Notes under the pieces: model-generated
What the model was told of the DNA's origin: nothing
Seen by the model: only the letters and a program-made list of their open reading frames with translations
The model's database searches: none
DNA from: Ruminococcus sp.
Lineage (GTDB): Bacteria > Bacillota > Clostridia > Oscillospirales > Ruminococcaceae
Assembly (NCBI GenBank): GCA_019420505.1
Contig: JAHZHC010000002.1
Coordinates: 1-64,000, forward strand
Length of the DNA stretch: 64,000 bases
Reading direction: 5' to 3'
Shown here: positions 8,868 to 16,943 of the stretch, piece by piece
Layout: the number at the start of each line of letters is the position of its first letter
Numbering within the stretch: the first letter of the stretch is position 1
Translations under genes and position numbers: made by a program

Positions 8868-8902
8868 AAATAACCGCCCCACTCCTACATAGGGCGATTA
8901 TT
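8868..8902. terminator. Bidirectional hairpin between sense and antisense RNAs, cassette 1
   Basis: AATAACCGCCC pairs with GGGCGATTATT across a 10-nt loop, with A/T runs on both sides. The AACCGCC arm can also pair with GGCGGTT in the toxin RNA leader, which would allow a 5'-3' closed form. Confidence 0.7.
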
Positions 8903-8951
8903 TAGAAATAGTCAACTATTCGGAGAACCGCTTATCGCAGTACCCTTTTCT
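8868..8951 (-). ncRNA. Predicted antisense RNA, cassette 1
   Basis: A minus-strand transcript predicted from the 8958-8985 promoter, about 80 nt. It starts near GGGTACTG (8938-8945 read in reverse), passes GCGGTTCTCC and ends at the shared hairpin. It would overlap the toxin RNA 3' end. No long ORF lies in it. This is inferred from promoter and terminator positions only. Confidence 0.6.
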
Positions 8952-8957
8952 ATTTTT

Positions 8958-8985
8958 ATTATAACATAAACTCTTGATTTGTCAA
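8958..8985 (-). promoter_or_regulatory. Antisense promoter, cassette 1
   Basis: On the minus strand TTGACA, 16 nt, TATAAT, giving a predicted start near 8951 and pointing towards the small ORF. Confidence 0.8.
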
Positions 8986-9086
8986 GGAGAAATTAAATAA
9001 CGGCAAAGCCCTTAATTCAAGCTCGACTGAGAGGTTTAGACGCAGGTTAATTTTTATTGGACGCTCCAGCACTGAAAGGATTATAT

Positions 9087-10241
9087 ATGACAATATACAA
9101 TGTAAAAATACATACGATGAACATGGACAGGCAGATTATTGACAACGGCTATGTGTCCTTTAAAAATGGAATAATCACTGAAATTAACGAGGGTAAGCCT
9201 TCTTTCATAACAGACTGTGATTATGACGGCAATGGCTGTGATTTATATCCCGGGTTTATTGATGCACATACCCACTTAGGTCTGACAACAAACGGAGTGG
9301 GGGTTGAAAGCGAGGATTTCAATGAAGAATCCGATCCGACAGCTTCACAGCTCAGAATTGCCGACGGTATAAATCCTTTGGATACGAGCTTTGAACAGGC
9401 TTTAAAAGCAGGTATTACCACGGCTGTTGTTTCACCCGGGTCAATGAATCCGGCGGCCGGAAATATTGCGGCTGTTAAAACTGTTGGAAAACGCATTGAC
9501 AAAATGATTATCAGAACGGTTGGAATGAAATTTTCCATGGGTGAAAACCCGAAGATGACATACATGAACAGAGATGAATCGCCCTGTACCCGAATGGCTA
9601 TAGCAAGTATGATAAGAGAAGCTCTTTTTAAGGCTCAGAGATACATGCAGGACAAGGCTAACGCTTTGGAAAATGGTGATGATCTTCCGGATTTTGATTT
9701 AAAGTCCGAATCACTTATTCCTTTGCTTAAGGGTGAAATCAAGGCTCATTTTCATTGCCACAGGGCAGATGATATTTTTACGGCAATTCGCATTGCCAAA
9801 GAGTTTAATTTGAAATATACTCTTGTTCACTGCACTGATGGTCATCTTATTGCAGACGAACTGAAAGAAGAAAATGCGTCCGCTGTTGTCGGTCCGATAA
9901 TCTGCGACCCCTGCAAGCCGGAGCTTGCAAATATTACTCCGGAAAATGCAGGAATTTTAAGCAAGGCCGGAATTAAAACCGCAATCTGCACCGACCATTC
10001 GGAAGTACCGATCGAATATCTCCCCTTAAGTGTCGGAATTGCCGTAAAAAACGGTCTTGATAGGAACAGCGCTGTTGAAACAATAACCATAAACGCTGCT
10101 GAAATTGCAGGTATTGACGACAGGGTAGGTTCTGTGGAGGCAGGTAAGGACGCAGATTTTGTTTTATTTGACAGTTATCCGTTTGAAATAATGAGTACAC
10201 CAAAGGCAGTATTTGTAAACGGCAAAGAGGTTGAATTATAG
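9087..10241 (+). CDS. Amidohydrolase (imidazolonepropionase-like)
   Basis: About 384-aa metal-dependent hydrolase of the amidohydrolase superfamily. DAHTHLGL holds the HxH metal motif. HFHCHRADD and LVHCTDGH supply further metal histidines, ICTDHSEVP contains the catalytic Asp region, and AGKDADFVLFD closes the composite domain. The substrate cannot be read from the sequence; HutI/iaaA-like cyclic amide hydrolases are the nearest by feel. The ATG at 9087 (MTIYNVKIHT) follows AAAGGATTATAT; the longer in-frame start at 9057 has no ribosome site. It lies between the two small-peptide cassettes. Confidence 0.82.
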   Translation: MTIYNVKIHTMNMDRQIIDNGYVSFKNGIITEINEGKPSFITDCDYDGNGCDLYPGFIDAHTHLGLTTNGVGVESEDFNEESDPTASQLRIADGINPLDTSFEQALKAGITTAVVSPGSMNPAAGNIAAVKTVGKRIDKMIIRTVGMKFSMGENPKMTYMNRDESPCTRMAIASMIREALFKAQRYMQDKANALENGDDLPDFDLKSESLIPLLKGEIKAHFHCHRADDIFTAIRIAKEFNLKYTLVHCTDGHLIADELKEENASAVVGPIICDPCKPELANITPENAGILSKAGIKTAICTDHSEVPIEYLPLSVGIAVKNGLDRNSAVETITINAAEIAGIDDRVGSVEAGKDADFVLFDSYPFEIMSTPKAVFVNGKEVEL

Positions 10242-10313
10242 GTATTACTATATTGTCTTATTCAAGCAAAATCTAAAGGCAGGATCGCCTTTATTAAAAA
10301 GGAGTTTAAAACT

Positions 10314-11156
10314 ATGAGAGAAATAGATGTAAGCTTAATTGAAAACACAGTCAAAAATTTATGCATCAAGGCTAATTTGCATTTGCCTAAAGATATGGAG
10401 CAGTGTATTAAATGCGGTGCAAAGAATGAAAAATCGTCTGTGGGTCAAAGTGTTTTTGATGACATTATCAGAAATATTGATGTAGCAAGGAATGAGACTA
10501 TACCTATTTGTCAGGACTGCGGAATGGCGGTTATTTTCATGGAAGTTGGACAGGATATTCATTTTGTGGGCGGATCAATAAACGAGGCTATTAACAGAGG
10601 TGTTTCCCGTGGATACACTGAGGGTAAGCTTCGTTGTTCAGTGGTTTCAGATCCTCTTGAAAGAGTGAACACCGGTGATAACACTCCGCCTGTGGTACAT
10701 TTAAAATATACGGAGGGTGACAAGGTAAAAATCACTGTTGCTCCGAAGGGCTTCGGCAGTGAAAACATGTCCCAGCTTAAAATGATGACGCCGTCGGTCA
10801 CGACAGATGAAATCGTGGACTGGGTGGTCAGCGTTTGTGCATCGGCAGGTTCAAATCCTTGTCCGCCGATAGTTATCGGAGTTGGCATAGGCGGTGACTT
10901 TGAAAAGTGCGCTTATCTTGCAAAAAAAGCTCTTTGCCGTCCTGTTTCACAGCGTAATCCCAAAAAGCTGTATGCCGATCTCGAGCAGAAGATCCTTGAT
11001 AAGATCAATAAGCTGGGAATCGGTCCTCAGGGCTTCGGTGGAACTCAGACTTGTCTTGCGGTAAATATAGAACAAGCGCCGACACATATTGCAGGCTTAC
11101 CTGTATCGGTAAACGTCGGCTGTCATGTGACCAGACATGCAAGCGCTGAAATCTGA
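10314..11156 (+). CDS. Fe-S fumarate hydratase, alpha subunit
   Basis: 280 aa, the class I fumarase/tartrate dehydratase N-terminal (alpha) domain. Cluster cysteines are visible in PICQDCG (about 65-70) and in SAGSNPCPP; GFGSENMS and GIGIGGDFEKC-like blocks are typical. The enzyme interconverts fumarate and malate and needs a ~185-aa beta subunit for activity. No beta gene follows: the second small-peptide cassette and mnmG come next. Either beta lies elsewhere or the pair was split. It has a strong AAGGAG site and sits 72 bp after the amidohydrolase, so it may be cotranscribed. Confidence 0.88.
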   Translation: MREIDVSLIENTVKNLCIKANLHLPKDMEQCIKCGAKNEKSSVGQSVFDDIIRNIDVARNETIPICQDCGMAVIFMEVGQDIHFVGGSINEAINRGVSRGYTEGKLRCSVVSDPLERVNTGDNTPPVVHLKYTEGDKVKITVAPKGFGSENMSQLKMMTPSVTTDEIVDWVVSVCASAGSNPCPPIVIGVGIGGDFEKCAYLAKKALCRPVSQRNPKKLYADLEQKILDKINKLGIGPQGFGGTQTCLAVNIEQAPTHIAGLPVSVNVGCHVTRHASAEI

Positions 11157-11214
11157 TTTAAATTTTTTTGCTTATAAATAAGAAGATTTTCAATTAGATA
11201 TGCGTGACTATAAT

Positions 11215-11243
11215 TTTACACTTTAAAAAAATAATGGTATAAT
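11215..11243 (+). promoter_or_regulatory. Promoter of the small-peptide RNA, cassette 2
   Basis: TTTACA, 17 nt, TATAAT. The predicted start is near 11250, again right at GGGTACTG (11251-11258). Confidence 0.8.
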
Positions 11244-11338
11244 GTGCAGTGGGTACTGTACATACAGCGGTAATAAGATTTAAAGCTAACACTTTGAATT
11301 GGCGGTTCGATTCTTCCCTCCGTAAGGAGGTGAGCTGA

Positions 11339-11416
11339 ATGACGATTATTGAAATACTTACATTACTATTAGTAATAATGGAAATAATGCAAATCAGCAA
11401 TAATAAAAAGAAATAA
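11339..11416 (+). CDS. 25-aa hydrophobic peptide, candidate type I toxin
   Basis: Begins MTIIEILTLLLVIMEIMQI and ends SNNKKK: one hydrophobic helix with a basic tail. The ATG at 11339 follows AAGGAGGTGAGCTGA. The GGAGG pairs with CCTCC in a CCTCC-gtaa-GGAGG hairpin (11317-11330), hiding the site. The start MT-[FI]-[SI]-E-[LI]-[LF] and the Lys-rich end are shared with the cassette 1 peptide although overall identity is low. It resembles small holin-like or Fst-like toxins in size and layout only. Confidence 0.65.
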   Translation: MTIIEILTLLLVIMEIMQISNNKKK

Positions 11417-11447
11417 CCGCCCCACTACCACATGGACGGTTATTTTT
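11411..11447. terminator. Bidirectional hairpin, cassette 2
   Basis: AATAACCG pairs with CGGTTATT, followed by a T run on the plus strand and preceded by an A-rich run. It overlaps the peptide stop codon. Confidence 0.75.
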
Positions 11448-11507
11448 TAATAACATAAACATGAGGGAGAACCGCTAAGCTGTACAGCTGTGCAGTACCC
11501 TTTTTCT
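11411..11507 (-). ncRNA. Predicted antisense RNA, cassette 2
   Basis: Predicted ~95-nt minus-strand RNA from the promoter at 11514-11541 to the shared hairpin. It contains GGGTACTG, a small CAGCTGTACAGCTT fold and GCGGTTCTCC. Inferred from promoter and terminator geometry. Confidence 0.6.
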
Positions 11508-11513
11508 ACTTAT

Positions 11514-11541
11514 ATTATAACATAAATAGGCATATTGTCAA
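11514..11541 (-). promoter_or_regulatory. Antisense promoter, cassette 2
   Basis: On the minus strand TTGACA, 16 nt, TATAAT: the same spacing as in cassette 1. It lies just upstream of mnmG and points away from it. Confidence 0.8.
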
Positions 11542-11576
11542 GTGATATAAAAAAGAAAAAATACAGGGTGAATTTG

Positions 11577-13463
11577 ATGAAAGTAAAAGAAAATCTTTTA
11601 GGTTCGTATGATATTATAGTTGTAGGAGCAGGACATGCCGGCTGTGAAGCGGCATTATCAGCCGCAAGGCTTGGCATGAAGACTGCAATTTTTACACTGA
11701 CACTGGACGGCATTGCAAACATGCCATGCAATCCGTCTATCGGCGGAACAGCCAAGGGTCATCTTGTCCGTGAAATTGACGCTTTAGGCGGTGAAATGGG
11801 ACGGGCAGCTGACGCCACCTTTCTCCAGAGCCGTATTCTGAACAGGGGAAAAGGTCCTGCGGTACATAGTCTTCGTGTTCAGTCAGACAGGGTAAAATAT
11901 CACACATATATGAAACAAAAGCTGGAACAGACTGAAAATCTTTGCATAAAACAAGATGAGGTTTGCAGGATCACAACTGAAAACAACAGGGTTACAGGAA
12001 TTGTTACAAGGCTTGGAAATATATACAGAACAAAAGCTGTTATTATTGCAGGGGGAACATATCTAAACGGCACTATACATGTAGGAGAATGCTCTTATTC
12101 GGGAGGTCCGGATAATGTTTTGCCGGCGGTTCATCTTTCGGATTCGCTTAAGGAAATCGGAATTACCCTCAGAAGATTCAAAACCGGAACTCCTGCAAGA
12201 GTTCACAGGCGTTCAATTAATTTCGATGTTCTTGAAAAGCAGGAGGGAGATGAAAGAATCACTCCGTTTGCTTTTGACAACAACAGTGAACTTAAAAACA
12301 CAGTTTCATGCTATATTGCTTACACAAATGATGAAACTCACAGGGTAATAAGAGAAAACATACATCGTTCTCCCATGTATTCGGGCAGAATCGAAGGAAT
12401 AGGTCCACGATATTGCCCGTCTATTGAAGATAAGATAATGCGTTTTCCCGACAAGCCCAGACATCAGCTGTTTATTGAACCGATGGGACTTGATACGGAC
12501 GAATATTATCTTCAGGGAATGTCATCATCGCTTCCTGAGGATGTACAGATCAAATTTCTGCGTACAATAAAAGGTCTTGAAAATGTAGAGATCATGCGAA
12601 ACGCATATGCCATAGAATATGACTGCTGCGACCCTACGGAGCTTGCTCCAACTTTAGAATTCAAAGCAATTTCAGGTTTATACGGTGCAGGGCAGTTCAA
12701 CGGTACATCAGGATATGAGGAAGCTGCTGCACAGGGATTGATTGCCGGAATTAATGCATCTCTTAAAATTGCGGGCAAAGAGCCTCTTATACTTGACAGG
12801 GCTTCATCATATATCGGAACTCTTATAGATGATTTAGTAACAAAGGGCTGTCTTGACCCTTACAGAATGCTGACGTCAAGAAGTGAATACAGATTACTTC
12901 TCAGGCAGGACAACGCTGACATCAGACTTACTCCGACAGGTCATAAGGTCGGACTTATTTCTGACAAACGGTTTGACGCATTGCAAGACAAGCTGGGTCT
13001 TATAGACAAAGAGATATCCAGAGTTTGGAAGGTGAACTTAGGTCCTTCGGAAGAGCTTAATGCTTATCTCGAAGCCTGCGGAACAGAACCCATATCCTCC
13101 GGAATAAAGCTGGCACAGCTTATACGGCGTCCACAGCTTTCATATGAAGGGCTGCGGTTTGCTGATCCTGATCGTGCTGAATTACCGGAACAGGTAAAGG
13201 AACAGGTTGAACTTCAAATAAAATATGAGGGTTATATTAAAATTCAGCTTGAACAGGTTGAAGCCATGAGAAAATTAGAGAAAAAGGCTTTAAGTCCTGA
13301 CACGGATTATTCACTGATCAAGGGTCTGAGGCTTGAGGCTATTGAAAAGCTGAACAAAATCAAGCCTTTAAGCGTTGGACAGGCAAGCAGAATCTCAGGA
13401 GTAAATCCTGCGGATATAAATGTTCTGCTGATTTATCTTGAACAGCAAAAGAGAATGAACTAA
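11577..13463 (+). CDS. mnmG: tRNA uridine-5-carboxymethylaminomethyl modification enzyme MnmG
   Basis: 628-aa FAD enzyme that with MnmE modifies U34 of tRNAs. Visible are the dinucleotide-binding motif VVGAGHAGCEAA, GGTAKGHLVREIDALGG, the FAD region GTPARVHRRSI and the C-terminal helical MnmE/tRNA-binding part ending SRISGVNPADINVLL. The start at 11577 (MKVKENLLGSYD) follows AGGGTG and gives the usual family length; the frame extends to 11535 but would cover the antisense promoter. mnmG usually sits near the origin with mnmE and rsmG; neither is adjacent here. The stop overlaps that of the convergent symporter gene. Confidence 0.95.
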   Translation: MKVKENLLGSYDIIVVGAGHAGCEAALSAARLGMKTAIFTLTLDGIANMPCNPSIGGTAKGHLVREIDALGGEMGRAADATFLQSRILNRGKGPAVHSLRVQSDRVKYHTYMKQKLEQTENLCIKQDEVCRITTENNRVTGIVTRLGNIYRTKAVIIAGGTYLNGTIHVGECSYSGGPDNVLPAVHLSDSLKEIGITLRRFKTGTPARVHRRSINFDVLEKQEGDERITPFAFDNNSELKNTVSCYIAYTNDETHRVIRENIHRSPMYSGRIEGIGPRYCPSIEDKIMRFPDKPRHQLFIEPMGLDTDEYYLQGMSSSLPEDVQIKFLRTIKGLENVEIMRNAYAIEYDCCDPTELAPTLEFKAISGLYGAGQFNGTSGYEEAAAQGLIAGINASLKIAGKEPLILDRASSYIGTLIDDLVTKGCLDPYRMLTSRSEYRLLLRQDNADIRLTPTGHKVGLISDKRFDALQDKLGLIDKEISRVWKVNLGPSEELNAYLEACGTEPISSGIKLAQLIRRPQLSYEGLRFADPDRAELPEQVKEQVELQIKYEGYIKIQLEQVEAMRKLEKKALSPDTDYSLIKGLRLEAIEKLNKIKPLSVGQASRISGVNPADINVLLIYLEQQKRMN

Positions 13464-14776
13464 CTATTTTTTCTATGCTCCCTGACCGCTTCATTTGACA
13501 GCAGCAGAACTGCTGTCAGGTTCGGGAGCGCCATAAGACCATTGAAAATATCCGAAATACCCCACACTAAAGAAAGCGATGATACTGAACCGGCAAATAC
13601 GCAAAAAATAAAAATTGCCTTATAAATCAAATCGCTTTTGGGGAAAATATATTTCCAGGCGCTTTGACCTATAAAAAACCATCCGGCTATGGTAGCAAAT
13701 GCAAAAAGTATCATGGAAATTGCCATGAAAACTGCTCCGAAGCTGCCAAGTCCTGTGGAAAAAGCAGAACAGATCATATCCGGTCCGCCTTCGCCGATTT
13801 CCACACCGCTGACTAAAATAACCAAGGCTGTTACCGTGCATAAAATCATAGTGTCCGCAAAGACCTCTGCCATGCCCCAGTTTCCTTGTGTTTTGGGATC
13901 TTTGACACGGCAGCTTGCATGTACGGCGACGGTTGATCCCAGTCCTGCTTCATTTGAAAATGCTCCACGGCGTAATCCTATGATACACGCTTGTTTTACG
14001 GCAAAGCCTGCGCCGCCTCCTGCTGCTGATTTCAATGAAAATGCAGAACTGAAAATTTGGCTGAATGCGTTACTCAAAAGGCCATGATTTTTTATTATGA
14101 CAATTAAAGAACCTATTATATAAAACAGCGCCATAAAGGGCACTAACTTTTCTGTACACCCGGCAAGACGGTCTTTTCCTGTTATAATTATTAATATTAG
14201 CAGGGTCAGGATAACTCCGGTTAACGGCAAGGGTATTGAAAACGCATCTTTACAAGATGTTGAAATGGCATTACTTTGAGCCATGTTGCCCATTCCGAGA
14301 GAAGCAAGGGCACAAAACACTGCAAAAAGAATTGCGAGCCATTTAGAATTCAGGCCTTTTTCCATATATGACATGGCACCTGAAATACCGGTTTTTCTGC
14401 AATATTTTACGCCGAGGATATTTTCGGTATATGAAAGAGTCATACCGAAAAATGCTGATATCCACATCCAAAAAACTGCTCCTGCTCCGCCGAGAGCCAT
14501 GGCTGTCCCTACACCCACTATGCTTCCCGTTCCTGCGGTTGCGGCAAGCGCTGTGGAAAAGCCTTGAAACTGGGAAATTCCTTTATTTTCACCGGCAGAT
14601 TTACCGTTCTTTTTAAAAAGAGCGATAAATGTGCTTTTGAAAATCCTTATCAGATGGATCTGGGGAAAACCCATTCTTGCGGAGAGATAAATTCCTCCGC
14701 CAAGCATAAGTATTAATACAGGATAACCCCATATTATTTCTGAAATTATTTCTAAAATATGCTCTGCATATTCCAT
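13460..14776 (-). CDS. Alanine/glycine:cation symporter family protein (AGCS)
   Basis: About 438-aa multi-pass membrane transporter for sodium-coupled small amino acid uptake. Family blocks include GGGIYLSARMGFPQIHLIR, GTGSIVGVGTAMALGGAGAVFWMW, the EA-rich FSNEAGLGS and ADTMILCTVTALVIL. About 10-11 hydrophobic helices are visible. The ATG at 14776 (MEYAEHI) is preferred since GGGGGG precedes it. It is convergent with mnmG and the stop codons overlap by 4 bp, with no terminator between. The substrate (alanine versus glycine) cannot be told. Confidence 0.9.
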   Translation of the reverse strand: MEYAEHILEIISEIIWGYPVLILMLGGGIYLSARMGFPQIHLIRIFKSTFIALFKKNGKSAGENKGISQFQGFSTALAATAGTGSIVGVGTAMALGGAGAVFWMWISAFFGMTLSYTENILGVKYCRKTGISGAMSYMEKGLNSKWLAILFAVFCALASLGMGNMAQSNAISTSCKDAFSIPLPLTGVILTLLILIIITGKDRLAGCTEKLVPFMALFYIIGSLIVIIKNHGLLSNAFSQIFSSAFSLKSAAGGGAGFAVKQACIIGLRRGAFSNEAGLGSTVAVHASCRVKDPKTQGNWGMAEVFADTMILCTVTALVILVSGVEIGEGGPDMICSAFSTGLGSFGAVFMAISMILFAFATIAGWFFIGQSAWKYIFPKSDLIYKAIFIFCVFAGSVSSLSLVWGISDIFNGLMALPNLTAVLLLSNEAVREHRKNS

Positions 14777-14888
14777 ACAAAAAGCCCCCCGTAACATCTT
14801 CTCTTCTTACAAATTTTTATGCTGCGGAAAAGCTTTTTAGACTTTTGAATCAATATTTACATACTTTTGTTTGAGAGGTATTTAATTT

Positions 14889-15359
14889 ATGTATACATGC
14901 AAACCTGTAAAAAGGTCCGGAATATTTATATATCTTCTTGTTTTGGCTATATCCGCCGGAATAACCTTGATTACTTATATTTTTGATTATATTCTGCAAA
15001 ACATAGGCTTTTATATAACCGTTTCAGTTTGGTGCATTGCCGCAGTTTTTCTGCTTTTACTGATTCCGCTTTACTACAAAAAAACAAGGTTTATGGTTTC
15101 AGGAGATGACATTGTTAAATATACTTTTCTTTTTAATTTCAAATATCAGTATATGACCATGGATTCAGTTAAATCTATTTCCACCATTATAACGCCTCTG
15201 AGCAGGATAACCGGACTTAATTTCATTATAATTAACGCTCTCGGTGCAAAAATCATTTTACCTTTTCTTCATAAAAATGATTGCAGGGAAATTTCGCTGT
15301 TCTTCAATCAGATCATCAGCGGAAGACACAAACGGACAAACAATTCCTCAAAGGAGTGA
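14889..15359 (+). CDS. Membrane protein with bacterial PH domain (YdbS-like)
   Basis: 156 aa. Two N-terminal membrane segments (about 12-33 and 42-60) are followed by a small beta-rich bPH2-type domain (KKTRFMVSGDDIVKYTFLF, SVKSISTIITPLSRITGLN). Proteins of this type are found next to YdbT-like partners; the function is not well defined, possibly membrane stress or bacteriocin immunity in Bacillus. GAGAGGT precedes the ATG. The partner starts 6 bp after the stop. Confidence 0.7.
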   Translation: MYTCKPVKRSGIFIYLLVLAISAGITLITYIFDYILQNIGFYITVSVWCIAAVFLLLLIPLYYKKTRFMVSGDDIVKYTFLFNFKYQYMTMDSVKSISTIITPLSRITGLNFIIINALGAKIILPFLHKNDCREISLFFNQIISGRHKRTNNSSKE

Positions 15360-15364
15360 GTTAT

Positions 15365-16885
15365 TTGACAATGCCGGAAATATCAAGAGAAACGGTCCGA
15401 CAAAAAAGGAAATGGCTAAAGGACTTTTTCAAGCATCGTCAGCACCCGATAAAGCTTTTAAATTACACATCAAAAAATATATGGCTTTTGTTAATCCCGC
15501 TTGGTAAATATCTGATTGCAAACAAGTTTGATTTTCAAAGCTGGATCAGAACAAACTGGCTTGATATTCTGACGATTGTTTGTATTTTTGCAATTGCTGT
15601 ATTAAGATGGATCTTTATATACTATGAAACTGAAAGTGACGGAATTATTGCTCACACGGGCTTATTCGGCATGATGACGACAAAAGTATACTACAGCGAA
15701 ATAACCACGCTGTCCTGCTGTCAAAGCTATATTCAAAGGCTCTTTAATGCATGTACCATGTATATTGAGACAAATGCAAAGGCTATTTCCGACACGGAAA
15801 TAAAGCTGGTGTTAAGGGAAAAGAGCGTTGACGAGATATATGAATATGTTACTGACCAATGCAAAGACAAGCCGAGGATGACTGTAAAACCGAAAAAGAA
15901 ATATCTTCTGGCATTTTCCTTTTTGTTTTCGTCTGCTCTTTCGGGCATGATTTTATTTGCCACGTTTATGTTTGAGCTTTACAGGCTTGTGGGAAGAGAA
16001 ATTGAACAAAAGCTTATAAACCGTGTAAACGGTGAACTGAACAAAATGAACTCGGACCTGTTGAAATTCACAAGCTCAATACCTAAAATTATTCTTATAA
16101 TAGCCGGATTGATACTTGGCGGCTGGTTTGTTTCTTTTATTGCAAATTTAATGAGGCACTGGAGTTTCAAGGCGACGAGGTGCGGTTCTCAGCTTATTGT
16201 GGAAAGCGGAATTATTACACGGCGCAAGCATGTTATTAGCCGAAGCAAGATAAACTATTTTGATTATCAGAAATCACTTCTTATGAAGCTTTTCAGGATA
16301 TGCTCGGTCACTATACACTGCACGGGATATGGTGTTAAGCATCGTGAAATTTCGGCGCTTATTCCGATAACTACCATGAGCGAAGTGAGAAGCTCTTTAA
16401 AAATTCTTGAACCGGATATTCCTCACACTGTTATTGAGATAAGGACCGGTGCTAAGGACATTCCGAGATTCATGTTCATGCCAGTGGTATGGGGATTTAT
16501 TCCTCCTATAGCGGGTGCGGTTTTAAAGTTCCTGTTTCCTATTTGGAGCAATGAGATAGACATTCTTATGGTTTTGGCAATGATTCCGTTTATGTGGAAG
16601 CTTATTGTTTCTATAGTAGCTTCGTTCAACACCTCCGTTGGATTTAAAAACGGTTACTGCACATTCAGGTACTGTCATTTCTACAAATTCCACAAGATTA
16701 TTATGCCAAAGGAAAACATCAGCAAGACGGTGGTTTCTCAGACCTGGTTCCAGAAGGTCAGCCACACCTGCAATCTGAAGATTTACACAAACTCCGAAAA
16801 GACACGTTTTCACAGGCTGAAAAATCTTCCTCTTGAAAAGACATTAGATTTATGCCTCAGAGAAGGATTGCAGACGTTTTTTTAG
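15365..16885 (+). CDS. Membrane protein with bacterial PH domains (YdbT-like)
   Basis: About 506 aa with three paired-helix/bPH2 modules: membrane pairs near residues 20-70, 180-260 and 380-420, each followed by a beta-rich domain (SDGIIAHTGLFGMMTTKVYYSEI; RCGSQLIVESGIITRRKHVI; VGFKNGYCTFRYCHFYKFHKI). A TTG start at 15365 is favoured because AAGGAG lies 8 bp upstream; the ATG at 15371 would be 14 bp away. It is probably coexpressed with the preceding YdbS-like gene, as in Bacillus ydbST. Confidence 0.72.
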   Translation: MTMPEISRETVRQKRKWLKDFFKHRQHPIKLLNYTSKNIWLLLIPLGKYLIANKFDFQSWIRTNWLDILTIVCIFAIAVLRWIFIYYETESDGIIAHTGLFGMMTTKVYYSEITTLSCCQSYIQRLFNACTMYIETNAKAISDTEIKLVLREKSVDEIYEYVTDQCKDKPRMTVKPKKKYLLAFSFLFSSALSGMILFATFMFELYRLVGREIEQKLINRVNGELNKMNSDLLKFTSSIPKIILIIAGLILGGWFVSFIANLMRHWSFKATRCGSQLIVESGIITRRKHVISRSKINYFDYQKSLLMKLFRICSVTIHCTGYGVKHREISALIPITTMSEVRSSLKILEPDIPHTVIEIRTGAKDIPRFMFMPVVWGFIPPIAGAVLKFLFPIWSNEIDILMVLAMIPFMWKLIVSIVASFNTSVGFKNGYCTFRYCHFYKFHKIIMPKENISKTVVSQTWFQKVSHTCNLKIYTNSEKTRFHRLKNLPLEKTLDLCLREGLQTFF

Positions 16886-16913
16886 TAACATCAGAAAATT
16901 TTATAGTATAAAA

Positions 16914-16943
16914 AACCGACAAACCATTAAAGGTATGTCGGTT
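16914..16943. terminator. Bidirectional terminator between the PH-domain operon and the XRE gene
   Basis: AACCGACA pairs with TGTCGGTT, with A and T runs on both flanks. It overlaps the last codons of the XRE gene. Confidence 0.8.

Larger units (their letters stand above)
8644..8985. other. Type I toxin-antitoxin-like cassette 1 (convergent promoters, small hydrophobic ORF)
   Basis: A ~340-bp unit bounded by two strong inward-facing promoters. The plus-strand RNA carries a 31-codon ORF whose ribosome site is buried in a hairpin. A short minus-strand RNA starts at the far end, and both RNAs meet at one bidirectional hairpin. Both RNAs begin with GGGTACTG and then carry GCGGTTTCTCC or GCGGTTCTCC, so the DNA ends form imperfect inverted repeats. 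A related copy with a different peptide lies at 11215-11541. The layout is that of type I toxin-antitoxin loci such as par/fst or txpA; the function here is inferred. Confidence 0.7.
11215..11541. other. Type I toxin-antitoxin-like cassette 2
   Basis: Same design as the unit at 8644-8985: inward-facing promoters, GGGTACTG at the 5' end of both predicted RNAs, GGCGGTTC / GCGGTTCTCC blocks, a ribosome site in a hairpin, a short hydrophobic ORF and a shared AACCGCC hairpin. The peptide and much of the leader differ, while the control elements are conserved. This argues for selection on the regulatory architecture. It sits between fumarase alpha and mnmG, and its antisense promoter reaches into the mnmG leader. 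Confidence 0.7.

Noticed and set aside
11535..11576. Longer MnmG N-terminus
   Set aside because: It lacks a ribosome site and would overlap the antisense promoter; MKVKENLLGS at 11577 fits the family length.
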